Both the position numbers and the translations under genes were made by a program. Positions 24,335 through 32,639 of a stretch of 40,855 nt of DNA are shown here, one piece after another. The stretch is from IMG/VR virus record IMGVR_UViG_3300038427_000225, positions 1 to 40,855 of that record. The stretch is one strand, 5' to 3'. The DNA is from a virus. Numbering within the stretch: the first letter of the stretch is position 1; each line of letters starts with the position of its first letter. The notes under the pieces were generated by a model that worked only from the letters and a program-made list of their open reading frames with translations, made no database searches and had not been told where the DNA came from.

Positions 24335-26224
24335 TCAATATCCCTCCACGAATATCCAGCCACTGACCGTCGTCGCTCCGGTGATCTTAAGTGTAGTGGT
24401 TGTCGCCGCTGAAACTGTCGTCGCCGCTGAATCGCCGCTCATTGAGGGAGTCACCAAAAACGCCGTAGGAAAGGTAATGACCGTCGGTCCACCACTAGTA
24501 TTCGTAAATCCCGTCAGCTCGCACATGAATCCCTTGTAACCAGCGCCTTGCGCGGGCATCGACCATATCGCCGTGCCCACATCGCCGTTCACGGTTGTGG
24601 GAGTAACATTCGCGGCGTTGATCTGCGTCGCTGAAAGTGTAATCGCATGGAGTTTTGTGAGATCGGCGGCAATCGCGTCACCCACGCTGTAGTTTCCGAG
24701 ACCGAGATTTCCTCCAAGAGTGGGTGAATGATCCTGTGAAAGATCAAGAAACGGTGAAGGCGGAATGCCTCGCGTAACTCCGCCGATGACTGGGCCTCCT
24801 CCAAAATTCAGAAATGCTTTCGTGTCGGAAATACCGTCGTTTGCCGCGAAATTGCTGGACACGGTGTTCCATGCCGTTCTTACAGCCGCCAAAGTCTTTA
24901 GATTGGTCGTAGTCCCGATATAGCCGAAATCTCCAGTCCCATTGAGAAGATATCGATTATCGTTGACATCGATCGGTGTTACAAATCCACTCACCGCTCC
25001 ATAAACGCACGCGTTGCCCTGCATGATAAATGTGTTGTGTCTCACGCGAGCATTGGTAACAGTTCTATTTGAGGCCGTGTCGTCAACTGCCATTTCAAAA
25101 GCGATACCGTAACCCGTCGGGAGAAAATTTTGACGTTGGACGAATGTATTATTATTAACATCGCAGCCTTGAGAACCCTTGAGGTAAAGAGCGCTCAACG
25201 AGCCGCCCCAGACCACATTGCCATAGACTCCACTATTGCCGGTGCCCGTCGATTCGTTTTTCATCACAAGGGCATGATCTCCGCCGACAATGTAGTTATT
25301 CTTCACGGTCGCCGTGGTCGCGCCATGTCCAAGAAGAAAAGCGTGACTTGCCGCAGACATCGCCACAATGTTTTGAACGGTGCCCCCGGAAGTGTTCGTC
25401 GTCGCCGAATCCATTCCCAATATAAAGCCCTTGCCCGATCCGGCTCCGAATGCAATGTAAGAACCGCCGTCGGCCAGCACGTTCGTCGCATCACCCAAAC
25501 TGCAAGCCGTCGCATAAGTGCGAACATTGTTATTTTTCAGCGTTATATCATGTAATGTCGCGGTGGATGTTGGATCGCCCGATATTCCGTAAATTGTCGA
25601 AGTACCGGTTTGTCCAAGGGTGCAGTTGAGAATCGAGATATTGTTGCAGCTTATCCCGGAGCCGGTTGGAAATAATCCGATCAAATACGTGTTGCCGGTT
25701 ATTCCATTGATCGTGCAGTTGTTGAGCGTGATGTACGAAGTATCTTCACACTCGAAAACATAGGTAGTAGCATAACCGGTCTGAGATTGAAAAGTCAGAT
25801 TTTTCAGATAGATGTGGCTTGCGCTCTGTCGAAAGACTGCCACGTAAGTCGTATCATACGCCCCGCTGCTTGCGTTAGTAATAATCACATCGGCGGGGTT
25901 GCCGCTGGCGGACTGGAGAGTCACATCGCTGGCGAAAGCACAGGCAACGCCGCTCGTGCCACACCATAGGCAACCTTGGCTACTGGTACTTTCGGCGTAG
26001 GTGCCCGAGGCAATCGTGATCGTGTCGCCCGCCGAAACAATGGCGAGCGCGCCCGAGATAGTTTTCTTCGCCTTATTCGCGCCGGTCGTTGCCGTGGTGG
26101 TGCCGTTGCCGGTATCGTCGGACGACGCCGAATTTACGTAATAAGTCGTAGCAAATGCTTGTAGGCACAGCCCGTAAAAGACAATCGCGGAGAACAGCCA
26201 TTTTTTGAATAAATTTTTTGACAT
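24335..26224 (-). CDS. Secreted right-handed beta-helix protein
   Basis: A 629-residue protein with a Sec-type signal peptide (MSKNLFKKWLFSAIVFYGLC, cleavage likely after AFA near residue 25). TTYYVNSASSDDTGNG then opens a long parallel beta helix (about 27-480) with rungs such as YITLNNCTINGIT, NNISILNCTLG and CDVNNNTFVQR, as in polysaccharide lyase or tailspike folds. A linker with a LSQDHSPTLGGNLGLGNY motif (about 497-514) precedes a C-terminal beta domain. The LGGNL motif is shared with fibre proteins and with the product of the gene at 26707. GGAG lies 12 bases before the ATG. It is probably a secreted or membrane-translocated glycan-binding protein; catalytic residues are not assignable. 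Confidence 0.7.
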   Translation of the reverse strand: MSKNLFKKWLFSAIVFYGLCLQAFATTYYVNSASSDDTGNGTTTATTGANKAKKTISGALAIVSAGDTITIASGTYAESTSSQGCLWCGTSGVACAFASDVTLQSASGNPADVIITNASSGAYDTTYVAVFRQSASHIYLKNLTFQSQTGYATTYVFECEDTSYITLNNCTINGITGNTYLIGLFPTGSGISCNNISILNCTLGQTGTSTIYGISGDPTSTATLHDITLKNNNVRTYATACSLGDATNVLADGGSYIAFGAGSGKGFILGMDSATTNTSGGTVQNIVAMSAASHAFLLGHGATTATVKNNYIVGGDHALVMKNESTGTGNSGVYGNVVWGGSLSALYLKGSQGCDVNNNTFVQRQNFLPTGYGIAFEMAVDDTASNRTVTNARVRHNTFIMQGNACVYGAVSGFVTPIDVNDNRYLLNGTGDFGYIGTTTNLKTLAAVRTAWNTVSSNFAANDGISDTKAFLNFGGGPVIGGVTRGIPPSPFLDLSQDHSPTLGGNLGLGNYSVGDAIAADLTKLHAITLSATQINAANVTPTTVNGDVGTAIWSMPAQGAGYKGFMCELTGFTNTSGGPTVITFPTAFLVTPSMSGDSAATTVSAATTTTLKITGATTVSGWIFVEGY

Positions 26225-26231
26225 TTTGTTC

Positions 26232-26693
26232 TTACTCCGTAAAAATTATTGCAACAACAAACTCGGCCGATTGAGTCGCTCCGAGGGTTACTGGAACTCC
26301 TCCCCCAGCTCCCAAATCCTGCGAAACGGTATTTGGATAGACCAGCAAATCGTGTGCAGCATCGGCATTCACGACAATTTGTCGCCGAAAAGGCAGAGTA
26401 TTGACTCGCACTCCCGTCGAGCCGGTCACTCCGGTCGTTACGACGTTGACTGTCTTCGTCAACAGCGTAGCACCGCTCAATGTCGATCCGGCGGCGGTTA
26501 TCGCTACGTTGGAACTGCTAAGAATGTCAATGTCACTGTTGGAATCCAAAACAAGTGCCTTGCTGGCCTGAGCCGTGCCAGGCGTGACGCCAATTGCCCA
26601 CATGGGCAAATCCGGTACACCGCCCGCGGCAAGGGCAATCGTAATTAAAAGACAAACGGAAGCCGTCGCAAAAATGGCCTTGCGGATAGTCAT
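26232..26693 (-). CDS. Small secreted beta-domain protein
   Basis: A 153-residue protein from ATG 26691-26693 (AAGGA upstream). An extended frame from 26825 overlaps the previous gene and was rejected. The N-terminus is a signal peptide (MTIRKAIFATASVCLLITIA, cleavage about residue 23). The C-terminal 55 residues (VNADAAHDLLVYPNTVSQDLGAG region) resemble the end of the neighbouring 26707 product (SLVVYPPDASHSIGAG), so the two share a beta domain. It is the third signal-peptide gene in a row. Function unknown. Confidence 0.65.
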   Translation of the reverse strand: MTIRKAIFATASVCLLITIALAAGGVPDLPMWAIGVTPGTAQASKALVLDSNSDIDILSSSNVAITAAGSTLSGATLLTKTVNVVTTGVTGSTGVRVNTLPFRRQIVVNADAAHDLLVYPNTVSQDLGAGGGVPVTLGATQSAEFVVAIIFTE

Positions 26694-26706
26694 GGTTTCG
26701 ATCCTT

Positions 26707-27105
26707 TTAAGCAAAATAGGTAATAGGAAGGATTTCGAGGGGGGCAACAGTGATGCCAACGCCGTTTCCCGCACCGATCGAATGCGAAGCATCAGGCGGA
26801 TAAACCACCAACGAATAGGTGGCATGGGAGTTCCAAATCGTTTGTTGGATCAGCCCGGCAATAAGGACGCCCTGCAAATTGGCAGTCAACGTCACCTTGG
26901 TGTAGGCGGCAGTGGTTGGGGCGGCACCGGCGAGATTCGCCCCCGTGGCGGCCACCGTCTCCTGGTCCGTAACGCCCTTTATGACGTGGCCGTTTAGGTC
27001 AAGGTCGCCACCGAGTTGTGGAGAAGTGTCTTGTACGAGAGAGCCAAGCCCCCCTCCCAATTTTTTCCTCGGCGCGAGTTTTCGTTGATCGAGAACCGTA
27101 CTCAT
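26707..27105 (-). CDS. Small fibre-domain protein with LGGDLDLNG motif
   Basis: A 132-residue protein with AAAGGA before ATG 27103-27105. After a basic N-terminus it has LVQDTSPQLGGDLDLNGH (23-40), a motif typical of phage fibre and host-range proteins, then a beta domain ending in SLVVYPPDASHSIGAGNG. No signal peptide. Its C-terminal domain is paralogous to that of the secreted neighbour, which points to duplication. Confidence 0.6.
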   Translation of the reverse strand: MSTVLDQRKLAPRKKLGGGLGSLVQDTSPQLGGDLDLNGHVIKGVTDQETVAATGANLAGAAPTTAAYTKVTLTANLQGVLIAGLIQQTIWNSHATYSLVVYPPDASHSIGAGNGVGITVAPLEILPITYFA

Positions 27106-27111
27106 GGCCGT

Positions 27112-27435
27112 TTATCCTTTCAAGGTAAGCTTGACCGTTCCGGCCGCATTGCCAACAGCCCGCAAGTACGCGCACCCGAAACACTCATCCGGGATCGGAC
27201 AGGCTTCGGAAGCCGCTAAGTCGATGGACTGAACCGCGGTTCCAGCACCATCTTGGATAGCGTAGTAGGTCACTCCGTCATCCGATCCCCACCATGTCAG
27301 CGTGGTAATCGAAGAAGCGGCGGGAATATAAACTTCTCCACCCGCGTAATCCGCAAATGGAATCGAGTCAGAGGCTCCGACCGTGGTCCCGACCGCGATC
27401 TTCGACAAAACCGTGTTGTATCGAGTAATGGACAT
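27112..27435 (-). CDS. Hypothetical beta-rich virion protein
   Basis: A 107-residue protein with an AGGTAG site before ATG 27433-27435. The sequence is beta-rich (GGEVYIPAASSITTLTWWG; DGVTYYAIQDGAG) with two cysteine residues in PDECFGCAYLRA. Similar short proteins that describe a signal-versus-noise measure (a discoidin-like stretch) accompany phage head and fibre genes, but the role is unknown. It follows the adaptor gene. Confidence 0.55.
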   Translation of the reverse strand: MSITRYNTVLSKIAVGTTVGASDSIPFADYAGGEVYIPAASSITTLTWWGSDDGVTYYAIQDGAGTAVQSIDLAASEACPIPDECFGCAYLRAVGNAAGTVKLTLKG

Positions 27436-27466
27436 TTTCTATCTACCTGTTTATGAGTGGTTTGGG

Positions 27467-28498
27467 TCAGCCTATCCAACCAACGGGGAAGTTTGCCATA
27501 TCGAGGTACACCGGCAGCCGGGCCGGTGTGATGTCTCGCCCGCCGCCGCGTCCGCCGTGCATCGTGCCGATGATTTCCGGCGCGCCCTTTCGTTTGTCCA
27601 TTTCGACCGCTTGTTGCAACAGCGGCCCAAACATCGCATTGTGGGTCGCTTCCGGGTTCCCAGGTCCTTTGCGCTCGACGTTTCGTTCCCACGCCGCCAA
27701 GCAGCTTTCTTGGAGGACGAGACTCAAAACCTCGATCCCCAGCGGGTATTGGTTCGTGCTGTCGATCATGGTGGGCCGGACGGTTCCGATGCCCTCCAAG
27801 ACGGTCTGGCAATTGGGAGGCGGCCAAAGCAGCACGTACCGCGACGATTCCGCCGTGGGATTCGAGATTGGATTCGTCGTTTCTTCGCAGTAGGCCAACG
27901 GTCGCCCGGGCTGGCACATCATCTGCAACTGTTTCCGCAAGTGGGTTTGATCCCAAGCCGCAACGCCTTCCCGCATTCCGTTTTGTGCGTTCGGCGGATA
28001 GAGCAACGGCCCTTTCAGCGAATCAATGCCGGTCGGCAGGGCGTAGCGGTTGAACCAGATTGAATAAGTAGTGGGAGTCGCTTGCGCCCCGAATGTATAG
28101 TTGCCCAGAACCAGCGAAGTCGCGCCGCTGTAGGTGGTGATCGGAAAAGCTCCGCCGAGGCCGAAATAAAGCCAGCCATTCGATGACGCCGCGTAGCTGG
28201 GGAACGTTGTGCCGATGCCTGTCACGTTGCCGCTGGCGTCGATGGTGATAGTCCCCGTCGAGTAGGACGGCAAGGTGCTAATCGTGACCAGAGGCCGGAG
28301 GAAAGACCACTCGTAGGCGTTGTACACCGCCAGTAGCCCGTCGCGGATAGCCTGCAAAATGTCCGCTGCCTGTTGGGTGCTGACCTTGCCGCCCTCCGTA
28401 ATCACATCGACGGCGGGATTGGTCGGAAACGCACCGACTTCGACCGCAAGCCGGTTGACCAGCGTAGCGTAATTGACGGCGAGTGAGGCTACTGTCAT
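27467..28498 (-). CDS. Head-to-tail adaptor-like neck protein
   Basis: A 343-residue protein from ATG 28496-28498. An in-frame TTG at 28553-28555 would add 19 residues, and both starts have weak ribosome sites. The N-terminus is helical (AADILQAIRDGLLAVYNAYEW), with SFLRPLVTI next, and a beta segment TGTITIDASGNVTGIGTTFP follows. This combination is characteristic of podovirus neck and tail adaptor proteins (gp11/P22 gp4-like), which join portal and nozzle. The remainder is mixed, with a Gly-rich loop near the C-terminus (GGRGGGRD). Confidence 0.55.
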   Translation of the reverse strand: MTVASLAVNYATLVNRLAVEVGAFPTNPAVDVITEGGKVSTQQAADILQAIRDGLLAVYNAYEWSFLRPLVTISTLPSYSTGTITIDASGNVTGIGTTFPSYAASSNGWLYFGLGGAFPITTYSGATSLVLGNYTFGAQATPTTYSIWFNRYALPTGIDSLKGPLLYPPNAQNGMREGVAAWDQTHLRKQLQMMCQPGRPLAYCEETTNPISNPTAESSRYVLLWPPPNCQTVLEGIGTVRPTMIDSTNQYPLGIEVLSLVLQESCLAAWERNVERKGPGNPEATHNAMFGPLLQQAVEMDKRKGAPEIIGTMHGGRGGGRDITPARLPVYLDMANFPVGWIG

Positions 28499-28591
28499 GT
28501 TTGTGGCTTTCAAAAATCCGGCGACTGGTGGAGCGAAGGGCGAAGTTTCGCTCAACGCCAGTCGTCGGGGGGCGCGCCATTCACTCAGGGT

Positions 28592-29698
28592 TTACCTTCC
28601 CCAGGCTCCGATAGCCGGTTCCTGGACCGCTGCCCACCAGTCGAGTTCGACGTAGGGGAACGTGCCCAAGGCACCGTAGTGACAGAGACCAGCGCAAAGC
28701 GTCATGGGATTCGACGGCCAGTAAGCGCTATCGGTCGCGTAGGTCGTGTCTGCCACTCCCAACGCCACTCCCTTGCCGATGGTCTGGTTCACGCCAGTGG
28801 CTCCATCTTGGGCAATGCCATTGACGTAGGGGGTGAAACGCTGGCTGCTGCCGTCATACTTGAAGCCCAGCTTGACGTAGGCATCCAAGCCTGTGTTTAC
28901 GGCTGTTGGGTACAAAGCCTTGGCGGTTGCTCCCAACGTCAACAACGGAGTAGCAACCTCCTTGATCGTGGTTCGACCATAGATCGTTTGAATCGTGTTC
29001 AGAATATCCGTTACCGGACGGACACCGAAACCAACCTTGTGCAGAGTGGCGTCGATTACCGATGCGCTAACGGGAATGTCCACAACCGCTGCACCGGACG
29101 CGACCAATCCGATGAAGAAACCCGTGCCGGTGCTGCCGCTTGCAGGACCGATGCCCGTGTGAATCTTCAAGCGGCACTCGAACAGCAGCGAACCGCTTAT
29201 TCCCGGAACAACCGAGAACGGGCAGATATTGGTCGTTGCCGTGTCCGGCCCCAACTGCATCGAGGCTTGATCCGACGTTGCGCTGCTTGCACCGCCGAGC
29301 TTCAGTTCGCCCGGCGTCCAAAGTTTCGTACCTTCGGCATACTGGATCGTCTGACCAGGACTGGGGTAATTCCCAGCACAGTTCAGTTGGATCGGATAGC
29401 CCGTAGGAATGGTGTAGTACGACGTATTGTTGGGCGTGGGAGGCACGATGTTTCGCGTCCCGGCGTTTGAACCGGCCTTCTCGTAGGCACGGTAAGTGTT
29501 TCCTTCGGACTGGTAGTACGCCAGTCCGCCTGACTGGGCTGTAGCGATGCCCCAGCCCTTGAAGTCATCGTAAACACCCCAGCCGTAATCCCGGTCTTTG
29601 TATCCCAGGATGTAATCGACGGGGGCATTGCCAAACAGATTTTCGCTGAGTCCGAATATGTCGTCCGTACCAGCGATTCCTTTAGGTCTTAGACCCAT
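28592..29698 (-). CDS. Virion structural protein, beta-sandwich, possible head fibre or decoration protein
   Basis: A 368-residue protein with a modest GAGA site before ATG 29696-29698. The middle contains a concanavalin/LamG-like beta sandwich (SGSLLFECRLKIHTGIGPA; AYVKLGFKYDGSSQRFTPYVNG). It has no signal peptide. It lies directly downstream of the major capsid gene, the usual place for a decoration or head-fibre protein. No specific family was recognised. Confidence 0.6.
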   Translation of the reverse strand: MGLRPKGIAGTDDIFGLSENLFGNAPVDYILGYKDRDYGWGVYDDFKGWGIATAQSGGLAYYQSEGNTYRAYEKAGSNAGTRNIVPPTPNNTSYYTIPTGYPIQLNCAGNYPSPGQTIQYAEGTKLWTPGELKLGGASSATSDQASMQLGPDTATTNICPFSVVPGISGSLLFECRLKIHTGIGPASGSTGTGFFIGLVASGAAVVDIPVSASVIDATLHKVGFGVRPVTDILNTIQTIYGRTTIKEVATPLLTLGATAKALYPTAVNTGLDAYVKLGFKYDGSSQRFTPYVNGIAQDGATGVNQTIGKGVALGVADTTYATDSAYWPSNPMTLCAGLCHYGALGTFPYVELDWWAAVQEPAIGAWGR

Positions 29699-29755
29699 AG
29701 TAATGTCTCGCTTTCGTAAAAAAAGGGTGAGGAATAAACGCCAGAAACGAACGCA

Positions 29756-30946
29756 TCAATCGTACTCGATGCGGGCAATCGTGGAGTCGATCCGCCAGTT
29801 GGAACGGCGGTTGAGGCACACGACCTGGCCCGAGTCCACCATCAACCGCACGCGAACGTAGGGCATGGTGGGATGGACGATCAGCGGCATGCGCTGCATG
29901 CGCAAACCGGAGCGGAAGAAATACTTCCAGGTCTTCCAGTTGACGCCGACGATCGGGCCACTCGTCTGGGCGATGCCCAATTCTTGATTCGACCACGCCG
30001 GCACTTCCTGAATGGGAACGCCGTTGATGACCACGCGGCCCTTGTACTGGGCCACGTCCTGTTGCAAGCGGTCGTTGCCGGATTGCAGCAAGCGTTGAAG
30101 TTCCTTTTCCACGCTGTAGGTGGTGAGGATTTCCCAATCCGGCCGGTCGCCCGGCGTGAGTTCGGGATATGCCTTCAAGGGCTTGAACTGGGTCTTGCGG
30201 ATACATTCGAGCATCGTGTCGATTGCGTCCGAAGGCGAGATCGAGGTGTAGATGCCGCAGCGGTTCCGCCAGCCGGGGACGGTCGAAGAAAACACGCCGC
30301 CCGTTCCCACCGAGGAATAGCCCGGCGGATCCATGCCCAGGAAGCCGTTGCTCTGGGAGTTGGGGCCGACGCTGAGGGTGATACCGCCGGTTTGTGCCGC
30401 TCCGGTGCCCAACGGATCGTTGAACGCCGGGTAGGTGGTGACGCCGTTGTAGGGCTGAATCCACCACAAGAGCGAAAACGGCTGGATCGGCGCGGCGGCC
30501 GAGGGCAGCGTAGTGGGGCCATTCCCCAACATCTGCTTTTCCATGCCGGTCACGTAGCTGTTGGCCAGCCCGTGTTCCAACTCCAACAGCCCATCGATCA
30601 GCCGGACCTTGGTGGTGCGGAACTTGTCTTCGAGGATGCTGAAGTTGTAGTTGCAGTCGAAGCATGACCACGGCGCGCGGCCGTGGGTGATCGTATCGAC
30701 TCGCTTCGATTCGAGTTCCGAGTACGGCGAAATGACGCGGAAGTTGTCCGCGTAGGCGTACTGCAATTTCCACTCGCAGAGATCGCCTTCCATTTCTTCC
30801 GGCCCCGCGCGGTTGATGACCCGCGAAGCGAAAACGCTTTCTCGGAGCGAAGTCGAAATGTCATTCCACTGTTCCTTGTCGCCAAGGTACTTGTGGGTGA
30901 CCGACTCCAAGAAGTCGTTCAGGTACATTAAGGGGGTTGATGCCAT
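29756..30946 (-). CDS. Major capsid protein
   Basis: A 396-residue protein, a usual size for HK97-fold capsid proteins. It begins MASTPLMYLNDFLESVTHKY, has an elongated N-terminal arm rich in charged and aromatic residues, and an E-loop-like region. The C-terminal segment LMVDSGQVVCLNRRSNWRI is typical of podovirus capsid proteins. GGAG lies twelve bases before the start. It sits immediately after the scaffold gene, as in most phages. The assignment rests on order, size and general pattern rather than a catalytic motif. Confidence 0.75.
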   Translation of the reverse strand: MASTPLMYLNDFLESVTHKYLGDKEQWNDISTSLRESVFASRVINRAGPEEMEGDLCEWKLQYAYADNFRVISPYSELESKRVDTITHGRAPWSCFDCNYNFSILEDKFRTTKVRLIDGLLELEHGLANSYVTGMEKQMLGNGPTTLPSAAAPIQPFSLLWWIQPYNGVTTYPAFNDPLGTGAAQTGGITLSVGPNSQSNGFLGMDPPGYSSVGTGGVFSSTVPGWRNRCGIYTSISPSDAIDTMLECIRKTQFKPLKAYPELTPGDRPDWEILTTYSVEKELQRLLQSGNDRLQQDVAQYKGRVVINGVPIQEVPAWSNQELGIAQTSGPIVGVNWKTWKYFFRSGLRMQRMPLIVHPTMPYVRVRLMVDSGQVVCLNRRSNWRIDSTIARIEYD

Positions 30947-30980
30947 GAGGCGGTAAAACTCCTATTGCGTTGCGAGGAAA

Positions 30981-32057
30981 TCATCGGCCGTGCAGCTTCG
31001 CAAAAGCCTGCTCAATTTCGGGGTCGGCGAGAATCGCTTCTCGGATGGCCTCTTTGCTGGGCGACTTCTTTCCGCTGTTGCGTGATCCTTGCCGGTTTCC
31101 GCCCGAGTTGGGGCTGATCCGGCGGGACTCTTTGCGCAGCCGCTCGTCGTATTCCCTCTGAATTGTCAAACGGTTGTCATCCACGAACGCCGCTGCGTCC
31201 GCGTACTTGGCGAGTTGAGCAGGTTCCAGGAACCTCCCCGCCCGCTCGTGGGCCGAACCCCGCAGCAACAATTCCTGACGGAACTTTGCGCGGTTAGCGG
31301 CCTGAGTGCGGGTCAGATTCTCGCCCGTCTTTCCGTATCGATCGGGGTTGTTAAGCCCGTCGATGGAAGCCTCGATTTTTCCGTGAAGAGCGTCGATGCT
31401 GCGCTGCTTTTCGGCCGTTTGCACGGCCCCCAGGGCCTGACGCAATTCGCGCGACTCGGCCGCAAAGGTGTCGAGAATCTCGTTGACAAATGGCAGCGAG
31501 CCTTCATCGACCAACTCTGCCAGTTTGGCCTTGGCCGCTGCGAAGCGGTCTTGGCCATCGGGCAGCTTTGCTTCCGGGGTCGCTGGCTGCTGCTCACCGG
31601 CCAGACGCGCCTTTTCGGCGTTGTAAGCCTTGCGGTCGATTGCCCGCATGGTGCGTTCCAACTCTTCACGGGAGGAAATCTCGTCGTAATCCTCGTCGGA
31701 GATTCCCATGCGCTTTGCTAAGTCATACGTGTCGGCGTCATCGTGCCAGTCGGTTTTCTCCGACTTCTTCGGTTCGCCTTCCACGACTTCCTCGCCCTCG
31801 ACAGTCTCGTCCTGACGGTCGGCATCGCCGGCAACGGGAGTTTCATCGCCGCCGGCGGAAGGTGTTTCGTCTTGTTCGGTTGGCTTGGTCGGCTCTTGGC
31901 CCGTCTTCCCGCCGGCCTCTTTGACCACGCCCGGCGAACCCGCCCCATCCACGGACAGATTCACGTCCGGCATATCCGCCACGGACGCCGCCTTTTCGCT
32001 GGGACTCATCGCGTTCCAACCAGTCGCCGCTGGGGTTTCCAATTCCGCTGTCGCCAT
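30981..32057 (-). CDS. Capsid scaffolding protein
   Basis: A 358-residue acidic protein from ATG 32055-32057 (AAGGAG upstream). The first 110 residues are disordered and rich in Glu, Asp, Gly and Pro. The centre is a long helical, charged region (AEKARLAGEQQ; AKAKLAELVDEG; ELRQALGAVQTAEKQ). The C-terminus is basic (RLRKESRRI; KKSPSKEAIREAI), as in scaffolds that bind the capsid protein through a basic helix. It lies between portal and major capsid genes, the standard location. Confidence 0.75.
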   Translation of the reverse strand: MATAELETPAATGWNAMSPSEKAASVADMPDVNLSVDGAGSPGVVKEAGGKTGQEPTKPTEQDETPSAGGDETPVAGDADRQDETVEGEEVVEGEPKKSEKTDWHDDADTYDLAKRMGISDEDYDEISSREELERTMRAIDRKAYNAEKARLAGEQQPATPEAKLPDGQDRFAAAKAKLAELVDEGSLPFVNEILDTFAAESRELRQALGAVQTAEKQRSIDALHGKIEASIDGLNNPDRYGKTGENLTRTQAANRAKFRQELLLRGSAHERAGRFLEPAQLAKYADAAAFVDDNRLTIQREYDERLRKESRRISPNSGGNRQGSRNSGKKSPSKEAIREAILADPEIEQAFAKLHGR

Positions 32058-32059
32058 GT

Positions 32060-32287
32060 TTATTGCTCCTTGTGACATTCACATCCACATTGCATATCAA
32101 GAAATGCCCCCATGCCAAAATAAATTTCACGATCACAGTCAGCGTGGTGTCCCTCTATGCACTCCTTTGACAAAAAAGCATCGTCTTCAAATTGCTTGCG
32201 CCATCCCTGCTGAAGCGACTCGACATCAAATGGTTTTTCTCGTGGTTGCCGCGAAAACAAACGACGTATATTTGCCAGCAATTCCAT
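32060..32287 (-). CDS. Cys/His-rich small protein, zinc-binding candidate
   Basis: A 75-residue protein from ATG 32285-32287 after AGGAG. The C-terminal half carries C-x6-C (ECIEGHHADCD) and a terminal QCGCECH, a likely zinc site. The N-terminal half is amphipathic (MELLANIRRLFSRQ). Small proteins with this C-terminal pattern are common in environmental phages, but their role is unknown. The stop is three bases before the scaffold start. Confidence 0.6.
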   Translation of the reverse strand: MELLANIRRLFSRQPREKPFDVESLQQGWRKQFEDDAFLSKECIEGHHADCDREIYFGMGAFLDMQCGCECHKEQ

Positions 32288-32297
32288 AACATCGCTC

Positions 32298-32639
32298 CTA
32301 GTAATTGCTGTTGAACGAATCCGCGTCGTGGAGCGGCCCCAGCCCCACGGCTTCCCCGTAAATCTTGGCAAACCGCCCCCGATCCCGCTTGTCGGTCACG
32401 AAGCAGTTGCCATTTTCGTCGTACTTCACACCCGTGATGTTGTGCTGGCGCAAAAGTTTGCGGGCAGTGTCGAGTTGTTCCCCGGGCGAGACACCCATGC
32501 TGTAGCTGCGCCGGGGAGTGCTTTCGCTGAAGTGTTGACTTCCGGCTGGTCCGACCACTCCTTCCGAAGCGATCGGAGGATGAGCGTCGAACTCTTCCTT
32601 GGTCACTTCCACGCCATTGATCCGATATTTCACCTTCAT
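32298..32639 (-). CDS. Conserved small phage protein after the portal
   Basis: A 113-residue protein whose ATG overlaps the portal stop (ATGA). It begins MKVKYRINGVEVTKEEFDAH, an opening seen in proteins encoded next to podovirus portals. It then carries a segment LDTARKLLRQHNITGVKYDENGN and a short charged C-terminus. Possibly a portal-associated or assembly factor. No catalytic motif. Confidence 0.65.
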   Translation of the reverse strand: MKVKYRINGVEVTKEEFDAHPPIASEGVVGPAGSQHFSESTPRRSYSMGVSPGEQLDTARKLLRQHNITGVKYDENGNCFVTDKRDRGRFAKIYGEAVGLGPLHDADSFNSNY

